Notes under the pieces: model-generated | What the model was told of the DNA's origin: nothing | The model's database searches: none | Seen by the model: the letters and a program-made list of their open reading frames with translations, nothing else | Source: an uncultured Bacteroidales bacterium | GTDB lineage: Bacteria > Bacteroidota > Bacteroidia > Bacteroidales > Paludibacteraceae | Direction: 5' to 3' | Assembly (NCBI GenBank): GCA_949297975.1 | Contig: CASFUX010000108.1 | Coordinates: 1 to 49,243 of the forward strand | DNA: 49,243 bases | Shown here: positions 16,968-24,696 of the stretch, piece after piece | Layout of the letters: every line of letters starts with the position of its first letter | Numbering within the stretch: the first letter of the stretch is position 1 | Position numbers and translations under genes: made by a program

Positions 16968-17050
16968 GAAATTCCCTTATAACGGAAATATTTTTCCGTA
17001 GGCACGGAAATAAAATTCCGCAGTAAGAGAATAATATTTCCGTACTGACG
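16968..17050. repeat. TTCCGT-hairpin element, copy 3
   Basis: The same 83-bp length and almost the same sequence as copy 1 at 6474. It lies just downstream of the third adhesin gene, so copies 1 and 3 bracket the adhesin cluster. Together with the terminator and the pyrE promoter it accounts for the 330-bp spacer. Confidence 0.85.
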
Positions 17051-17118
17051 GAAATTCGCATCCCTCAAAAAATGTTGCAAAATATCTTTCCGCATTTTAG
17101 GGTCTTGATTAGATTGCT

Positions 17119-17126
17119 TATTTTTG
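17119..17126 (+). promoter_or_regulatory. -7 box (TATTTTTG) of pyrE
   Basis: A TAnnTTTG match followed by CG, 71 bp before the chosen pyrE start. It supports a start downstream of the longer open frame that begins at 17072. Confidence 0.6.
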
Positions 17127-17197
17127 CGCCATCTTATGCGGCTTGGGCTTTGCCGGGGCATCCCGGCGGGACGGGCCGGTTTGCAAATGAAACATAT

Positions 17198-17848
17198 ATG
17201 GAATTACTGGAAAAGACCGTAGCAGAAAAATTGCTGAAGATCAAAGCGGTGAAGTTGCAGCCCAACAACCCCTTCACTTGGGCGTCGGGCTGGAAGTCGC
17301 CGTTCTACTGCGACAACCGCAAGACCTTGTCTTACCCGCGGCTCCGCTCCTTCATCAAGATGGAGCTGGCGCGGCTCATCCTCGAACAATACCCCGAAGT
17401 GGAAGTGATAGCGGGCGTGGCCACCGGGGCCATTCCCCAAGGCGCGTTGGTGGCCGACGCGTTGGGCCTGCCTTTCGTGTACGTGAGGCCCAAGCCGAAA
17501 GACCACGGGCTGGAAAACATGATCGAAGGCGACCTCAAGCCCAAGCAGAAGGTGGTAGTCGTGGAAGACCTCATATCCACCGGGGGCAGCAGCCTCAAGG
17601 CCGTGGAAGCCATCCGCAACAACGATGCCGAGGTGCTCGGCATGATGGCCATCTTCACCTACGGCTTCCCCGAAGCCCAGGCGCGTTTCGCCGAAACGGG
17701 CGTGCAGCTCACCACGTTGTGCAACTACGAGGCCATCATCCGCGAAGCCGTGGCCACCCGTTACATCAGCGAGGCCGACGTGGCCACCCTCAACGAGTGG
17801 CGCAAAAGCCCCTCCACCTGGAAGGCCGGGGCAGAGGTGAGCAAGTAA
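17198..17848 (+). CDS. pyrE: Orotate phosphoribosyltransferase
   Basis: PyrE joins orotate to PRPP to make OMP in pyrimidine synthesis. The 216-residue protein has the PRPP-binding motif VVVVEDLISTGGSS at 119-132 and the conserved FTWASGWKSPFYCDNR segment (26-41). The start at 17198 is preferred because family members begin close to this methionine and the longer frame runs back over the promoter. SRPBCC and argH genes follow in the same orientation, a familiar Bacteroidales neighbourhood. The spacer to the next gene holds a GAGACG palindrome at 17873-17894. Confidence 0.96.
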   Translation: MELLEKTVAEKLLKIKAVKLQPNNPFTWASGWKSPFYCDNRKTLSYPRLRSFIKMELARLILEQYPEVEVIAGVATGAIPQGALVADALGLPFVYVRPKPKDHGLENMIEGDLKPKQKVVVVEDLISTGGSSLKAVEAIRNNDAEVLGMMAIFTYGFPEAQARFAETGVQLTTLCNYEAIIREAVATRYISEADVATLNEWRKSPSTWKAGAEVSK

Positions 17849-17872
17849 GGGGTAAGAGGCAAGAAGGCTGTA

Positions 17873-17894
17873 GAGACGCGGCGTGCCGCGTCTC
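17873..17894. repeat. GAGACGCGGC palindrome
   Basis: A perfect 10-bp-arm palindrome (GAGACGCGGC, GT loop, GCCGCGTCTC). Relatives lie at 26044-26064, 37819-37840 and 38269-38291, so it is a small dispersed repeat. Here it could end the pyrE transcript. Confidence 0.65.
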
Positions 17895-18046
17895 CCGGGG
17901 CGGTTCTGCGTTTTCCCTGGATGCCATGCCGCGAGGGCAGTCTCCTGTTGTGGCTGGGTGTCCGGATAGCCTCGTGCCGGATAAGTGTTTTTAAATAGCT
18001 GATGGCTGAATAGTCAATCGTAAATAGTCCAATAGTCAATCATTCC

Positions 18047-18484
18047 ATGCCCACAACCTACGAAAGCGACATCAAGGCTTTGGCCTGTGACGAGCAGTCG
18101 GCGTTCGCCCTGCTGAGCGACCTCTCGCGTCTGGCGGCCTTCAAGGACGCGCCCAACGCCCCCAAGGAGTTGCGCGAGGCCGAATTTGATACGGACAGCT
18201 GCCACTTCCGCGTGGAAGGCATCGGCACCATCGGTCTGCGCATCATCGAGCGCGAGCCGTACAAGACCATCAAGTTCGAGACCGAGAACATTCCCATGCT
18301 GGCCTTCAACGCCTGGATACAACTGAAGCAGGTGGCCGAGGGCGATACCCGCATGAAGCTCACCCTTCGCGCCGAGCTGCCCCCCATGGTTAAGATGATG
18401 GTGGACAAGAAACTGCGCGAAGGCATCAACCGTGCCGCCGACGTCATCGCCCAGGCCGTGAACCGGCGGGAAGCGACGTCATGA
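18047..18484 (+). CDS. SRPBCC (START-like) family protein
   Basis: A 145-residue cytosolic protein of the SRPBCC / polyketide-cyclase-like superfamily. An N-terminal beta strand and helix (ESDIKALACDEQSAFALLSDLSRLAAF) lead to a beta sheet, then a long C-terminal helix (MMVDKKLREGINRAADVIAQAVN), as the hydrophobic-pocket fold requires. The ligand is unknown. It sits between pyrE and argH on the same strand, an arrangement common in Bacteroides-type genomes, but no metabolic link follows from that. Repeats of an AATAGTCAATC type lie directly before the ATG. No promoter box was seen, so cotranscription with pyrE is possible. Confidence 0.85.
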   Translation: MPTTYESDIKALACDEQSAFALLSDLSRLAAFKDAPNAPKELREAEFDTDSCHFRVEGIGTIGLRIIEREPYKTIKFETENIPMLAFNAWIQLKQVAEGDTRMKLTLRAELPPMVKMMVDKKLREGINRAADVIAQAVNRREATS

Positions 18485-18559
18485 GGGGAGGGGTGCCTCT
18501 TCTCCTTTGGCGGGGGAAAGGGGGCGGATAGCCCCCATGCAATGGAAAAACACATGCGC

Positions 18560-18567
18560 TATTTTTG
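18560..18567 (+). promoter_or_regulatory. -7 box (TATTTTTG) of argH
   Basis: A TAnnTTTG match followed by C, 46 bp before the GTG start at 18613. It overlaps the upstream in-frame TTG at 18565, which therefore cannot be the translation start. Confidence 0.65.
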
Positions 18568-18612
18568 CAGCGTAGCCATAGTGGTTTCAACTCTCAATTT
18601 TCAACTAAAGAC

Positions 18613-19956
18613 GTGTCAAACAAACTTTGGGAAAAAAATACGCAGGTTGACAAGCGCATCGAGCGGTTCACCGTGGGGCTTGACCGCGAGATGGACCTGC
18701 ACCTCGCCAAGCACGATGTGCTCGGCTCCATGGCTCACATCACCATGCTGGCTTCGGTAGGGCTGCTGGGGCAGGACGAACTGCCCCCGTTGCTGGCCGA
18801 ACTGAAGCGCATCTACCGCGAAGCCGAGGAGGGTACATTTATCATAGAGGACGATGTGGAGGACGTGCATTCGCAAGTGGAACTCCTCCTCACCCGCCGC
18901 CTGGGCGACGTGGGCAAGAAGATACATAGCGGCCGTTCGCGCAACGACCAGGTGCTGCTGGACCTCAAGCTCTTCGCCCGCGAAGGCCTGGAGTGCACCG
19001 TGCAGGCCGTGTGCCGCCTCTTCGACACGCTCGTGGCGCAAAGCGAACGCTACCGCGACGTGCTGCTGCCCGGCTACACCCACCTGCAAGTGGCCATGCC
19101 GTCGTCCTTCGGCCTGTGGTTCGGCGCGTATGCCGAAAGCCTGGCCGATGACCTCCAGATGCTGCTCGCCGCCTGGCGCGTCACCAACCGCAACCCGCTC
19201 GGGTCGGCGGCGGGCTACGGCTCGTCGTTCCCCCTCGACCGTCAGATGACTACCGACCTGCTGGGCTTCGACTCCATGGACTATAACGTGGTCTATGCCC
19301 AGATGGGGCGCGGCAAGATGGAGCGCACCGTGGCCACGGCACTCGCCTCGGTGGCCGCCACCGTGGCCAAGCTGGCCTTCGATGCCTGCCTCTATACGTC
19401 GCAGAACTTCGGCTTCATCAAGTTGCCCGACGAGTACACCACCGGCTCCAGCATCATGCCCCACAAGAAAAACCCCGACGTGTTCGAGCTGACCCGCGCC
19501 AAGTGCAACAAGTTGCAGGCCTTGCCGCAGCAAATCACCCTCATCACCAACAACCTGCCTTCGGGCTATTTCCGCGACTTGCAGATGACCAAGGAGCTGT
19601 TCGTCCCCGCCTTCGACGAGCTTATCGACTGCCTCGACATGGCCGAGCGCATGATGGCGCAGGTGCGGGTGAACGAGCGCATCCTGGACGACCCCCGCTA
19701 CGACCCCATGTTCAGCGTGGAGGAAGTGAACCGCCGCACGCTGGCGGGTACGCCCTTCCGCGATGCCTACAAGCAGGTGGGGCTGGAGATAGAGGCCGGG
19801 CAGTTCCACCCTTGCAAGCAAGTGCGCCACACCCACGCCGGCAGCATGGGCAACCTGTGCAACGACCGCATCACGGCTTACCGCGACTCCATCCTCGCGC
19901 AGTTCACCTTCGACCGCGTGCACGAGGCGGAAAGGAAATTATTAGGGCAGGAGTGA
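18613..19956 (+). CDS. argH: Argininosuccinate lyase
   Basis: ArgH splits argininosuccinate into arginine and fumarate, the last step of arginine synthesis. The 447-residue protein has the fumarase/aspartase-superfamily signature GSSIMPHKKNPD at 278-289, the substrate-binding segment HSGRSRNDQ (105-113) and GYTHLQVAMP (154-163). It acts as a cytosolic homotetramer in characterised relatives. A GTG start is chosen because SNKLWEK is the usual family N-terminus, and because the only longer start (TTG at 18565) lies inside the -7 box. The downstream spacer is a palindromic repeat. Confidence 0.95.
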   Translation: MSNKLWEKNTQVDKRIERFTVGLDREMDLHLAKHDVLGSMAHITMLASVGLLGQDELPPLLAELKRIYREAEEGTFIIEDDVEDVHSQVELLLTRRLGDVGKKIHSGRSRNDQVLLDLKLFAREGLECTVQAVCRLFDTLVAQSERYRDVLLPGYTHLQVAMPSSFGLWFGAYAESLADDLQMLLAAWRVTNRNPLGSAAGYGSSFPLDRQMTTDLLGFDSMDYNVVYAQMGRGKMERTVATALASVAATVAKLAFDACLYTSQNFGFIKLPDEYTTGSSIMPHKKNPDVFELTRAKCNKLQALPQQITLITNNLPSGYFRDLQMTKELFVPAFDELIDCLDMAERMMAQVRVNERILDDPRYDPMFSVEEVNRRTLAGTPFRDAYKQVGLEIEAGQFHPCKQVRHTHAGSMGNLCNDRITAYRDSILAQFTFDRVHEAERKLLGQE

Positions 19957-19967
19957 AAATGTAGAAG

Positions 19968-20127
19968 CCGGAAGTCAGCATACAGCAGTCAGAACAGAGA
20001 AGTCGGAAGTCAGAAAACAACAAACTGAAGCAAGAGGGACGCAGATGACAGGTTTCCCATCTTATGATTGCTGCTTTCTGCCTTCGGTATGCTGACTTCC
20101 GACTTCTGTATTCCGACTTCTGCCAAA
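19968..20127. repeat. GGAAGTCAG / CTGACTTCC inverted repeat
   Basis: The left part repeats GGAAGTCAG-type words several times, and the right part (from about 20086) repeats CTGACTTCCGACTTCTG. Together they form a large imperfect inverted repeat between argH and the exonuclease gene. Confidence 0.65.
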
Positions 20128-20140
20128 CAACCATCCACAC

Positions 20141-20908
20141 ATGAAACTGAATTTAAAGAATCCCATCGTTTTCTTCGACCTTGAGACTACCGGCACCGAT
20201 ATCGTGCACGACCGCATCGTCGAGATTTCGTACCACAAGGTATATCCCAACGGCCGCGAGGAGGGCAAGACCCTGCGCATCAATCCGCAGATGCCTATCC
20301 CCCCGGCCAGCACCGCCGTGCACGGCATCACGGACGAGGACGTGAAGAATTGCCCCACCTTCAAGGAAGTGGCCAAGGAAATAGCCCGCGACATTGAGGG
20401 ATGCGACCTCGCCGGGTACAACTCCAACCGTTTCGACGTGCCCGTGCTGGCCGAGGAATTGCTGCGTGCCGGTGTGGATATCGACCTCAAGCGGCGCAAG
20501 TTCGTGGACGTGCAGGTCATCTTCCACAAGATGGAGCAGCGCACCCTGGCGGCTGCCTACAAATTTTATTGCCACAAGGAACTGACCGACGCGCACACCG
20601 CCGAGGCCGACACACTGGCCACCTACGAAGTGTTGCAGGCGCAACTGGATCGCTACCCCGAATTGCAGAACGACGTGGACTTCCTCGCCAAGTTCACCAC
20701 GCAGAGCAACAACGCCGACTTCGCCGGGCGCATCGTGTACAACGAGCGCGGCGAAGAGGTGTTCAACTTCGGAAAGTACAAAGGGAAAAAAGTGACCGAT
20801 GTGTTCAACACCGACATCGGCTACTACGGATGGATGATGTCCAACGACTTTGCGCTGCACACCAAGAAGGTGCTCACCGCCATCAAGTTGCGGAACTTTA
20901 ATAAATAG
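20141..20908 (+). CDS. DEDDh 3'-5' exonuclease (DnaQ-like) with C-terminal DUF3820-type domain
   Basis: A 255-residue exonuclease. The catalytic set is Asp13 and Glu15 (FFDLETTG), Asp99 (YNSNRFD), and His152 with Asp157 (AHTAEADTL), defining a DEDDh nuclease of the polymerase III epsilon type. Residues about 200-250 (FNFGKYKGKKVTDVF ... YYGWMM) form a small C-terminal domain found in DUF3820-type proteins. It is not fused to a polymerase. It may act in proofreading, repair or RNA turnover; the exact role is unknown. It is convergent with corA across a long inverted repeat. Confidence 0.88.
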   Translation: MKLNLKNPIVFFDLETTGTDIVHDRIVEISYHKVYPNGREEGKTLRINPQMPIPPASTAVHGITDEDVKNCPTFKEVAKEIARDIEGCDLAGYNSNRFDVPVLAEELLRAGVDIDLKRRKFVDVQVIFHKMEQRTLAAAYKFYCHKELTDAHTAEADTLATYEVLQAQLDRYPELQNDVDFLAKFTTQSNNADFAGRIVYNERGEEVFNFGKYKGKKVTDVFNTDIGYYGWMMSNDFALHTKKVLTAIKLRNFNK

Positions 20909-21005
20909 CTACAAGCTACAAGCTACGAGCTACAAGTCGTATGCGCTGAGGTGTTCGCCCTCACACCGCATGGTACTTGTAACTCGTAGCTTGTAGCTTG
21001 TAGCT
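20907..21005. terminator. Long AGCTACAAG inverted repeat between convergent genes
   Basis: The left arm (20907-20936) repeats AGCTACAAG three times. The right arm (20976-21005) is its near-perfect reverse complement, about 30 bp each, around a 39-nt loop. It lies between the stop codons of the exonuclease (plus) and corA (minus), so bidirectional termination is likely. Confidence 0.7.
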
Positions 21006-21010
21006 GCTGC

Positions 21011-21967
21011 TTACAGCCATTTCTTCCGTTTGAAGTAGAAGAGTACGATGGCCACGGACAATATCATGGCCGCCAGGGAGAAGGCGTAGCCCCATCCCCA
21101 CGACAGTTCGGGCATGTGGCGGAAATTCATGCCGTAGATGGAGGCGATTAGCGTGGGTGGCATGAACACGACCGACACCACGGTAAATATCTTGATAATC
21201 TTGCTTTGCTGCAAATTGACGAGACCGAGGAACGTATCCTGCAAATAATCCAGGCGGTCGAAGCCGAAGCGCGTGTACTCGAACAGGGAATTGATGTCCT
21301 TGATTATCATCGTCAGGCGCGGTTGCAGATCGTCCAGGAAGAAGTTGCCTTTCAACATGCTCGACACCACGCGCTGCTTGTCCATGATGTTCTGACGGAT
21401 GATCATCACCTTTTCTTGCAAGTCTTTTATCTCGATGAGGATATCTTCGCGCAGCGGCTCGTCGTCGCTCGTGGTGCCGATAGATTTACTTAGCAGGGTG
21501 ATTTGGTCGGTCACGTCCTCGATGATGTCCGCGTCGTATTCCACCCGCGTCTCCAGCAGCGACACCAGCACGTGCTGTCCGGTGGGAAAGCTCTTGGGGT
21601 TGGCGTATATCTTCTTCACCGTTTCGTTGAACGATTTCAGTTCCTCGCTGCGCACCGAGACCAGGATGTTGTTCTTCAAGATGAACGACACCGGCTCCAG
21701 CGTGTAGTTGTCCAGCATGAAGTTGGAGTTGGCCACCAGGCTGTCGTCCGTCTGGATGTAGCGCGAACTCATCTCTATTTCTTCCATTTCCTCGTCTTCC
21801 TGGATATATATCTTGAGGAAGTCTTCGAGCCGTTCCTCCGTTTCTTCGGACACGTCGTTCAGGTCAATCCAGATGATGTCCTTCAGTTCCGTCTGCCTCA
21901 CGGTGTCGATGTTCTTGGATATCTTCAGCCGCCCGTTTTCGTGGTAGAATATTCTTAATTCAGACAT
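21011..21967 (-). CDS. corA: CorA-family magnesium/cobalt transporter
   Basis: A 318-residue inner-membrane channel for divalent cations, mainly Mg2+. A long cytoplasmic domain with extended helices (about 110-255) precedes two C-terminal transmembrane helices (about 258-278 and 292-311). The hallmark YGMNF motif (GMN at 279-281) ends TM1, and a basic tail (KRKKWL) follows TM2, as in pentameric CorA proteins. Length is normal. Sequence alone does not separate Mg2+ from Zn2+ or Co2+ transport. rsmA lies upstream on the same strand with 57 bp between them. Confidence 0.93.
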   Translation of the reverse strand: MSELRIFYHENGRLKISKNIDTVRQTELKDIIWIDLNDVSEETEERLEDFLKIYIQEDEEMEEIEMSSRYIQTDDSLVANSNFMLDNYTLEPVSFILKNNILVSVRSEELKSFNETVKKIYANPKSFPTGQHVLVSLLETRVEYDADIIEDVTDQITLLSKSIGTTSDDEPLREDILIEIKDLQEKVMIIRQNIMDKQRVVSSMLKGNFFLDDLQPRLTMIIKDINSLFEYTRFGFDRLDYLQDTFLGLVNLQQSKIIKIFTVVSVVFMPPTLIASIYGMNFRHMPELSWGWGYAFSLAAMILSVAIVLFYFKRKKWL

Positions 21968-22024
21968 GATGTTTCGTTTTGTAGGTTGGTGGATAGGGTT
22001 GGAAGGCGGATGCGCGTCCCGCCG

Positions 22025-22798
22025 TCAGGTGGCCTCCTCGACCATGCGCGTGAGGCGGATGAAGTCCGCCACCGTCAGTTGCTCGGGCCGTCGGTCGAAC
22101 AGGGGATCGGCGTACATGGCGTGTCCCCGGGGTACCAGCGGCTGGAGCGAGTTGCGCAGGGTCTTGCGGCGTTGGTTGAAGGCCGTCTTCACCACGGCGC
22201 GGAAGCGTGTCTCGTCGCAGCCAAGCGACTGCACCCCGTTGCGCGTGAGGCGGATGACTGCCGACTGCACCTTGGGCGGAGGGTCGAACACGTGTTGCGG
22301 TACGGTGAAGAGGTATTCGATGTCGTAAAATGCCTGGAGCAGCACGCTGAGGATGCCGTAGGCCTTGCGTCCGGCGGGCGAGGCGATGCGCTCTGCCACT
22401 TCCTTCTGGAACATGCCGGACAGCACGGGCACGCGGTCGCGCACATCGAGCAGGCGGAAAAGTATCTGGCTGGAAATGTTGTAGGGAAAGTTGCCGATGA
22501 TGCAGAACTGCCCGGGGAACATCTGCTCCAGGTCGAGGCGCAGGAAATCGGCTTCCACCACGTGCAGTTGCGGGTAGTGGCGGTGCAGGTACGCTACCGA
22601 CTCGGTGTCCAGTTCCACGGCGGTGAGGCGCACGCGCGGGTCTTGCAGCAGGAACTGGGTGAGTACGCCCATGCCCGGCCCCACTTCGAGCACGTCGGTC
22701 TCAGCGTCGAGAGGCAAGCTCCCGGCGATACGTTGGGCGATGGACAAGTCCGTGAGGAAATGCTGTCCCAAGTATTTTTTGGCTCTTACTTCGCTCAT
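22025..22798 (-). CDS. rsmA: 16S rRNA (adenine1518-N6/adenine1519-N6)-dimethyltransferase
   Basis: RsmA (KsgA) uses SAM to dimethylate two adjacent adenines near the 3' end of 16S rRNA during 30S maturation. The 257-residue protein has KKYLGQHFL near the N-terminus (7-15), SAM motif I LEVGPGMG (37-44) and the catalytic motif NFPY (103-106), a normal variant of N-L/I-P-Y. The start at 22798 gives the family N-terminus; an upstream in-frame extension overlaps the promoter region. Its -7 box (22885-22892) faces that of the GtrA-family gene, so the two 5' ends overlap. Confidence 0.95.
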   Translation of the reverse strand: MSEVRAKKYLGQHFLTDLSIAQRIAGSLPLDAETDVLEVGPGMGVLTQFLLQDPRVRLTAVELDTESVAYLHRHYPQLHVVEADFLRLDLEQMFPGQFCIIGNFPYNISSQILFRLLDVRDRVPVLSGMFQKEVAERIASPAGRKAYGILSVLLQAFYDIEYLFTVPQHVFDPPPKVQSAVIRLTRNGVQSLGCDETRFRAVVKTAFNQRRKTLRNSLQPLVPRGHAMYADPLFDRRPEQLTVADFIRLTRMVEEAT

Positions 22799-22847
22799 AT
22801 GGCGGCTGGTCGTCGGGCATGGCGGATGATGGATTGAAATAAAATTG

Positions 22848-22855
22848 TACCTTTG
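22848..22855 (+). promoter_or_regulatory. -7 box (TACCTTTG) of the GtrA-family gene
   Basis: A TAnnTTTG match followed by C. The predicted transcript starts near 22862, about 45 nt before the chosen start codon at 22908. Confidence 0.6.
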
Positions 22856-22884
22856 CACCGTGCCGGGGCGCGGTTTCGGCAACG

Positions 22885-22892
22885 CAAAAGTA
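22885..22892 (-). promoter_or_regulatory. -7 box (TACTTTTG) of rsmA
   Basis: A minus-strand TAnnTTTG match followed by C. The predicted start is near 22878, giving an 80-nt leader that runs across the opposing -7 box at 22848. Confidence 0.6.
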
Positions 22893-22907
22893 ATGATATT
22901 TGTTGGA

Positions 22908-23411
22908 ATGCGAAAACTTTTCACCGAAATAGGGGCGCGTATCGGGCGTATGGTGGATTTTTTCTACCCGCCATTCCGCCACCTGGTTCCGCAGCAGATG
23001 TTCCGCTACGCGGTGTGCGGGGGGGCGAACGTGCTGTGGGACTGGCTGCTGTTCTACCTCATGGTCAACTACGTCTTCCACCAGCAGGTGGTGCGGGTGG
23101 GGGGCTGGGCCTTCGAGGCGCACACGGCGGCGCTGGCCGTGAGCTTCCCGGTGAGCACGCTCACGGGCTTCCTGTTGCAGAAGTACGTCACCTTCACGGC
23201 TTCGGACCTGCACGGGCGGGTGCAGCTGGTGCGCTACCTGGTGGTGGTGGGCTTCAACCTGCTGCTCAACTACGCGGGGCTGAAGCTGTTCATCGAGGTG
23301 TGCGGCTTTTGGGACACGCCCTCGAAGATGCTCGTCACCTGCCTGTGCACGCTGGTGAGCTACCTGTGCCAGAAGCATTTCACGTTCCGCGTGCGGGGGA
23401 AGGGAATTTGA
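22908..23411 (+). CDS. GtrA-family membrane protein
   Basis: A 167-residue protein with four predicted transmembrane helices of the GtrA / DPMS-like family. Members are thought to move lipid-linked sugars or to help glycosyltransferases at the membrane. Typical segments are FRYAVCGGANVLWDWLLFYLM, FPVSTLTGFLLQKYVTF and the C-terminal CTLVSYLCQKHFTFR. No glycosyltransferase is adjacent, so the partner is unknown. The methionine at 22908 is chosen because upstream candidates overlap the promoter; 22893 is an alternative. It is convergent with serA across a repeat-rich spacer. Confidence 0.82.
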   Translation: MRKLFTEIGARIGRMVDFFYPPFRHLVPQQMFRYAVCGGANVLWDWLLFYLMVNYVFHQQVVRVGGWAFEAHTAALAVSFPVSTLTGFLLQKYVTFTASDLHGRVQLVRYLVVVGFNLLLNYAGLKLFIEVCGFWDTPSKMLVTCLCTLVSYLCQKHFTFRVRGKGI

Positions 23412-23448
23412 CCGCAACGGCTTTTTGTTTGACCGCAAAAATTTTTTA

Positions 23449-23627
23449 TTTAACCGCAAAGAGCGCAGAGGGCGCAAAGGCATTTTCTCTGATTTCACCA
23501 CAGAGTTCTTATTTATTAACCGCAAAGAGCGCAAAGGACGCAAAGGTCATCCGGTCGGCAGTCAACGGTCAACAATCTGTCGTTTCGCTGCCGGATGGCC
23601 TTTGCGTCCTTTGCGCTCTTTGCGGTT
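23449..23627. repeat. AACCGCAAAG inverted repeat with 29-bp perfect arms
   Basis: The arms at 23518-23546 (AACCGCAAAGAGCGCAAAGG and continuation) and 23599-23627 are perfectly complementary. A further left-arm-like copy lies at 23449. It fills the spacer between the convergent GtrA-family and serA genes and could terminate both. Confidence 0.8.
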
Positions 23628-23672
23628 GAAATAACCCGTGCATGGCGGTGAAATCATTCCCGCCCGTGCGTC

Positions 23673-24593
23673 TTACTTGTTCACGCGGAATTTCTCGTCG
23701 CCGTGCAAGAGGTAGCCCACTATCTGGCGGGCGGCGGCTATGCCGGCGTTGATGTTGGCCTCGGCGGTTTGCGCTCCCATCTTCTTGGGGGTGGCGAAGT
23801 AGCGTGCGGCGAACTTTTCCATCATTTCCTCGTGGTTGTCGGGGCGGATGTCGGTGACGTATTTCACGTCCGGGCGGGCTTCCAGGAAGCGTACCAGGCC
23901 GGGTTCGTCGATGACTTCCTTGCGGGCCGTGTTCACCACGACCGCGCCTTTGGGCAGGTGGGCGAGCAGGGCCTCGTTGATGCTTTGGCGCGTCTCGGCG
24001 GTGGCGGGGATGTGCACGGACACCACGTCAGCGGTGGCGTAGAGTTCCTCAACAGAGGCGAGGGGCTTCACGCCGTCCTTTTCCATGACTTCGGCGGGTG
24101 CGTAGGCATCGTAGGCGTAAATCTCCATGCCGAAGCCACGGGCGATGCGGGCCACGTTGCGCCCCACGTTGCCGTAGGCGTGTATGCCCAACTTTTTGCC
24201 CTTCAGCTCGGTGCCCGACGTGCCGTTGTAGAAGTTGCGCACGGCGTACACCAGCAGGCCGAACACGAGTTCTGCCACGGCGTTGGAGTTCTGCCCCGGC
24301 GTGTTCATCACGCACACGCCTGCGGCGGTGGCGGCGGCCAGGTCCACGTTGTCATAACCGGCTCCGGCGCGCACCACTATCTTGAGGTTGGGAGCGGCGG
24401 CGAGCACTTCGGCATCCACCTTGTCGCTGCGGATGATGAGTGCGTCGGCGGTGGCCACGGCATCGAGCAGTTGCGCCTTTTCCGTGTATTTTTCGAGCAA
24501 CGCCAGTTCCATGCCGGCGGCTTCCACTTCCTTGCGTATGCCGTCCACGGCCACTTTGGCGAACGGCTTTTCGGTTGCTACAAGAATTTTCAT
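23673..24593 (-). CDS. serA: D-3-phosphoglycerate dehydrogenase (short, Lys-type active site)
   Basis: SerA oxidises 3-phosphoglycerate to 3-phosphohydroxypyruvate, the first step of serine synthesis. The 306-residue protein lacks ACT and intervening domains, so it is a short type III enzyme. The NAD-binding stretch is GIHAYGNVGRNVARI (136-150) and the substrate arginine is Arg224 (VVNTARKEV). The usual catalytic histidine (TPH) is a lysine here: Lys270 in ATPKKMG, which corresponds to the known IIIK subclass. It lies 103 bp downstream of serC with an inverted repeat between them. A DUF1015 gene often found in this operon in Bacteroidales is absent. Confidence 0.93.
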   Translation of the reverse strand: MKILVATEKPFAKVAVDGIRKEVEAAGMELALLEKYTEKAQLLDAVATADALIIRSDKVDAEVLAAAPNLKIVVRAGAGYDNVDLAAATAAGVCVMNTPGQNSNAVAELVFGLLVYAVRNFYNGTSGTELKGKKLGIHAYGNVGRNVARIARGFGMEIYAYDAYAPAEVMEKDGVKPLASVEELYATADVVSVHIPATAETRQSINEALLAHLPKGAVVVNTARKEVIDEPGLVRFLEARPDVKYVTDIRPDNHEEMMEKFAARYFATPKKMGAQTAEANINAGIAAARQIVGYLLHGDEKFRVNK

Positions 24594-24610
24594 AACAATA
24601 CATGTGATTT

Positions 24611-24691
24611 TGTACGCTAAGACGCGGGGATGCGAAGGTTTGTATTCTTTTCGCTTGGTTGGCCTTTGCGTCTTCGCGTCTTTGCGTACTT
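24611..24691. repeat. GTACGCTAAGACGC-type inverted repeat between serC and serA
   Basis: The left arm GTACGCTAAGACGCGGGGAT and right arm CTTCGCGTCTTTGCGTAC are imperfect complements. It is a member of the AACCGCAAAG-like family, here inside an operon spacer rather than between convergent genes. Confidence 0.65.
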
Positions 24692-24696
24692 GTTCT

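Noticed and set aside
18565..18615. TTG start 16 codons upstream for argH
   Set aside because: The TTG is inside the TATTTTTG promoter box, and the extra residues do not resemble ArgH N-termini.
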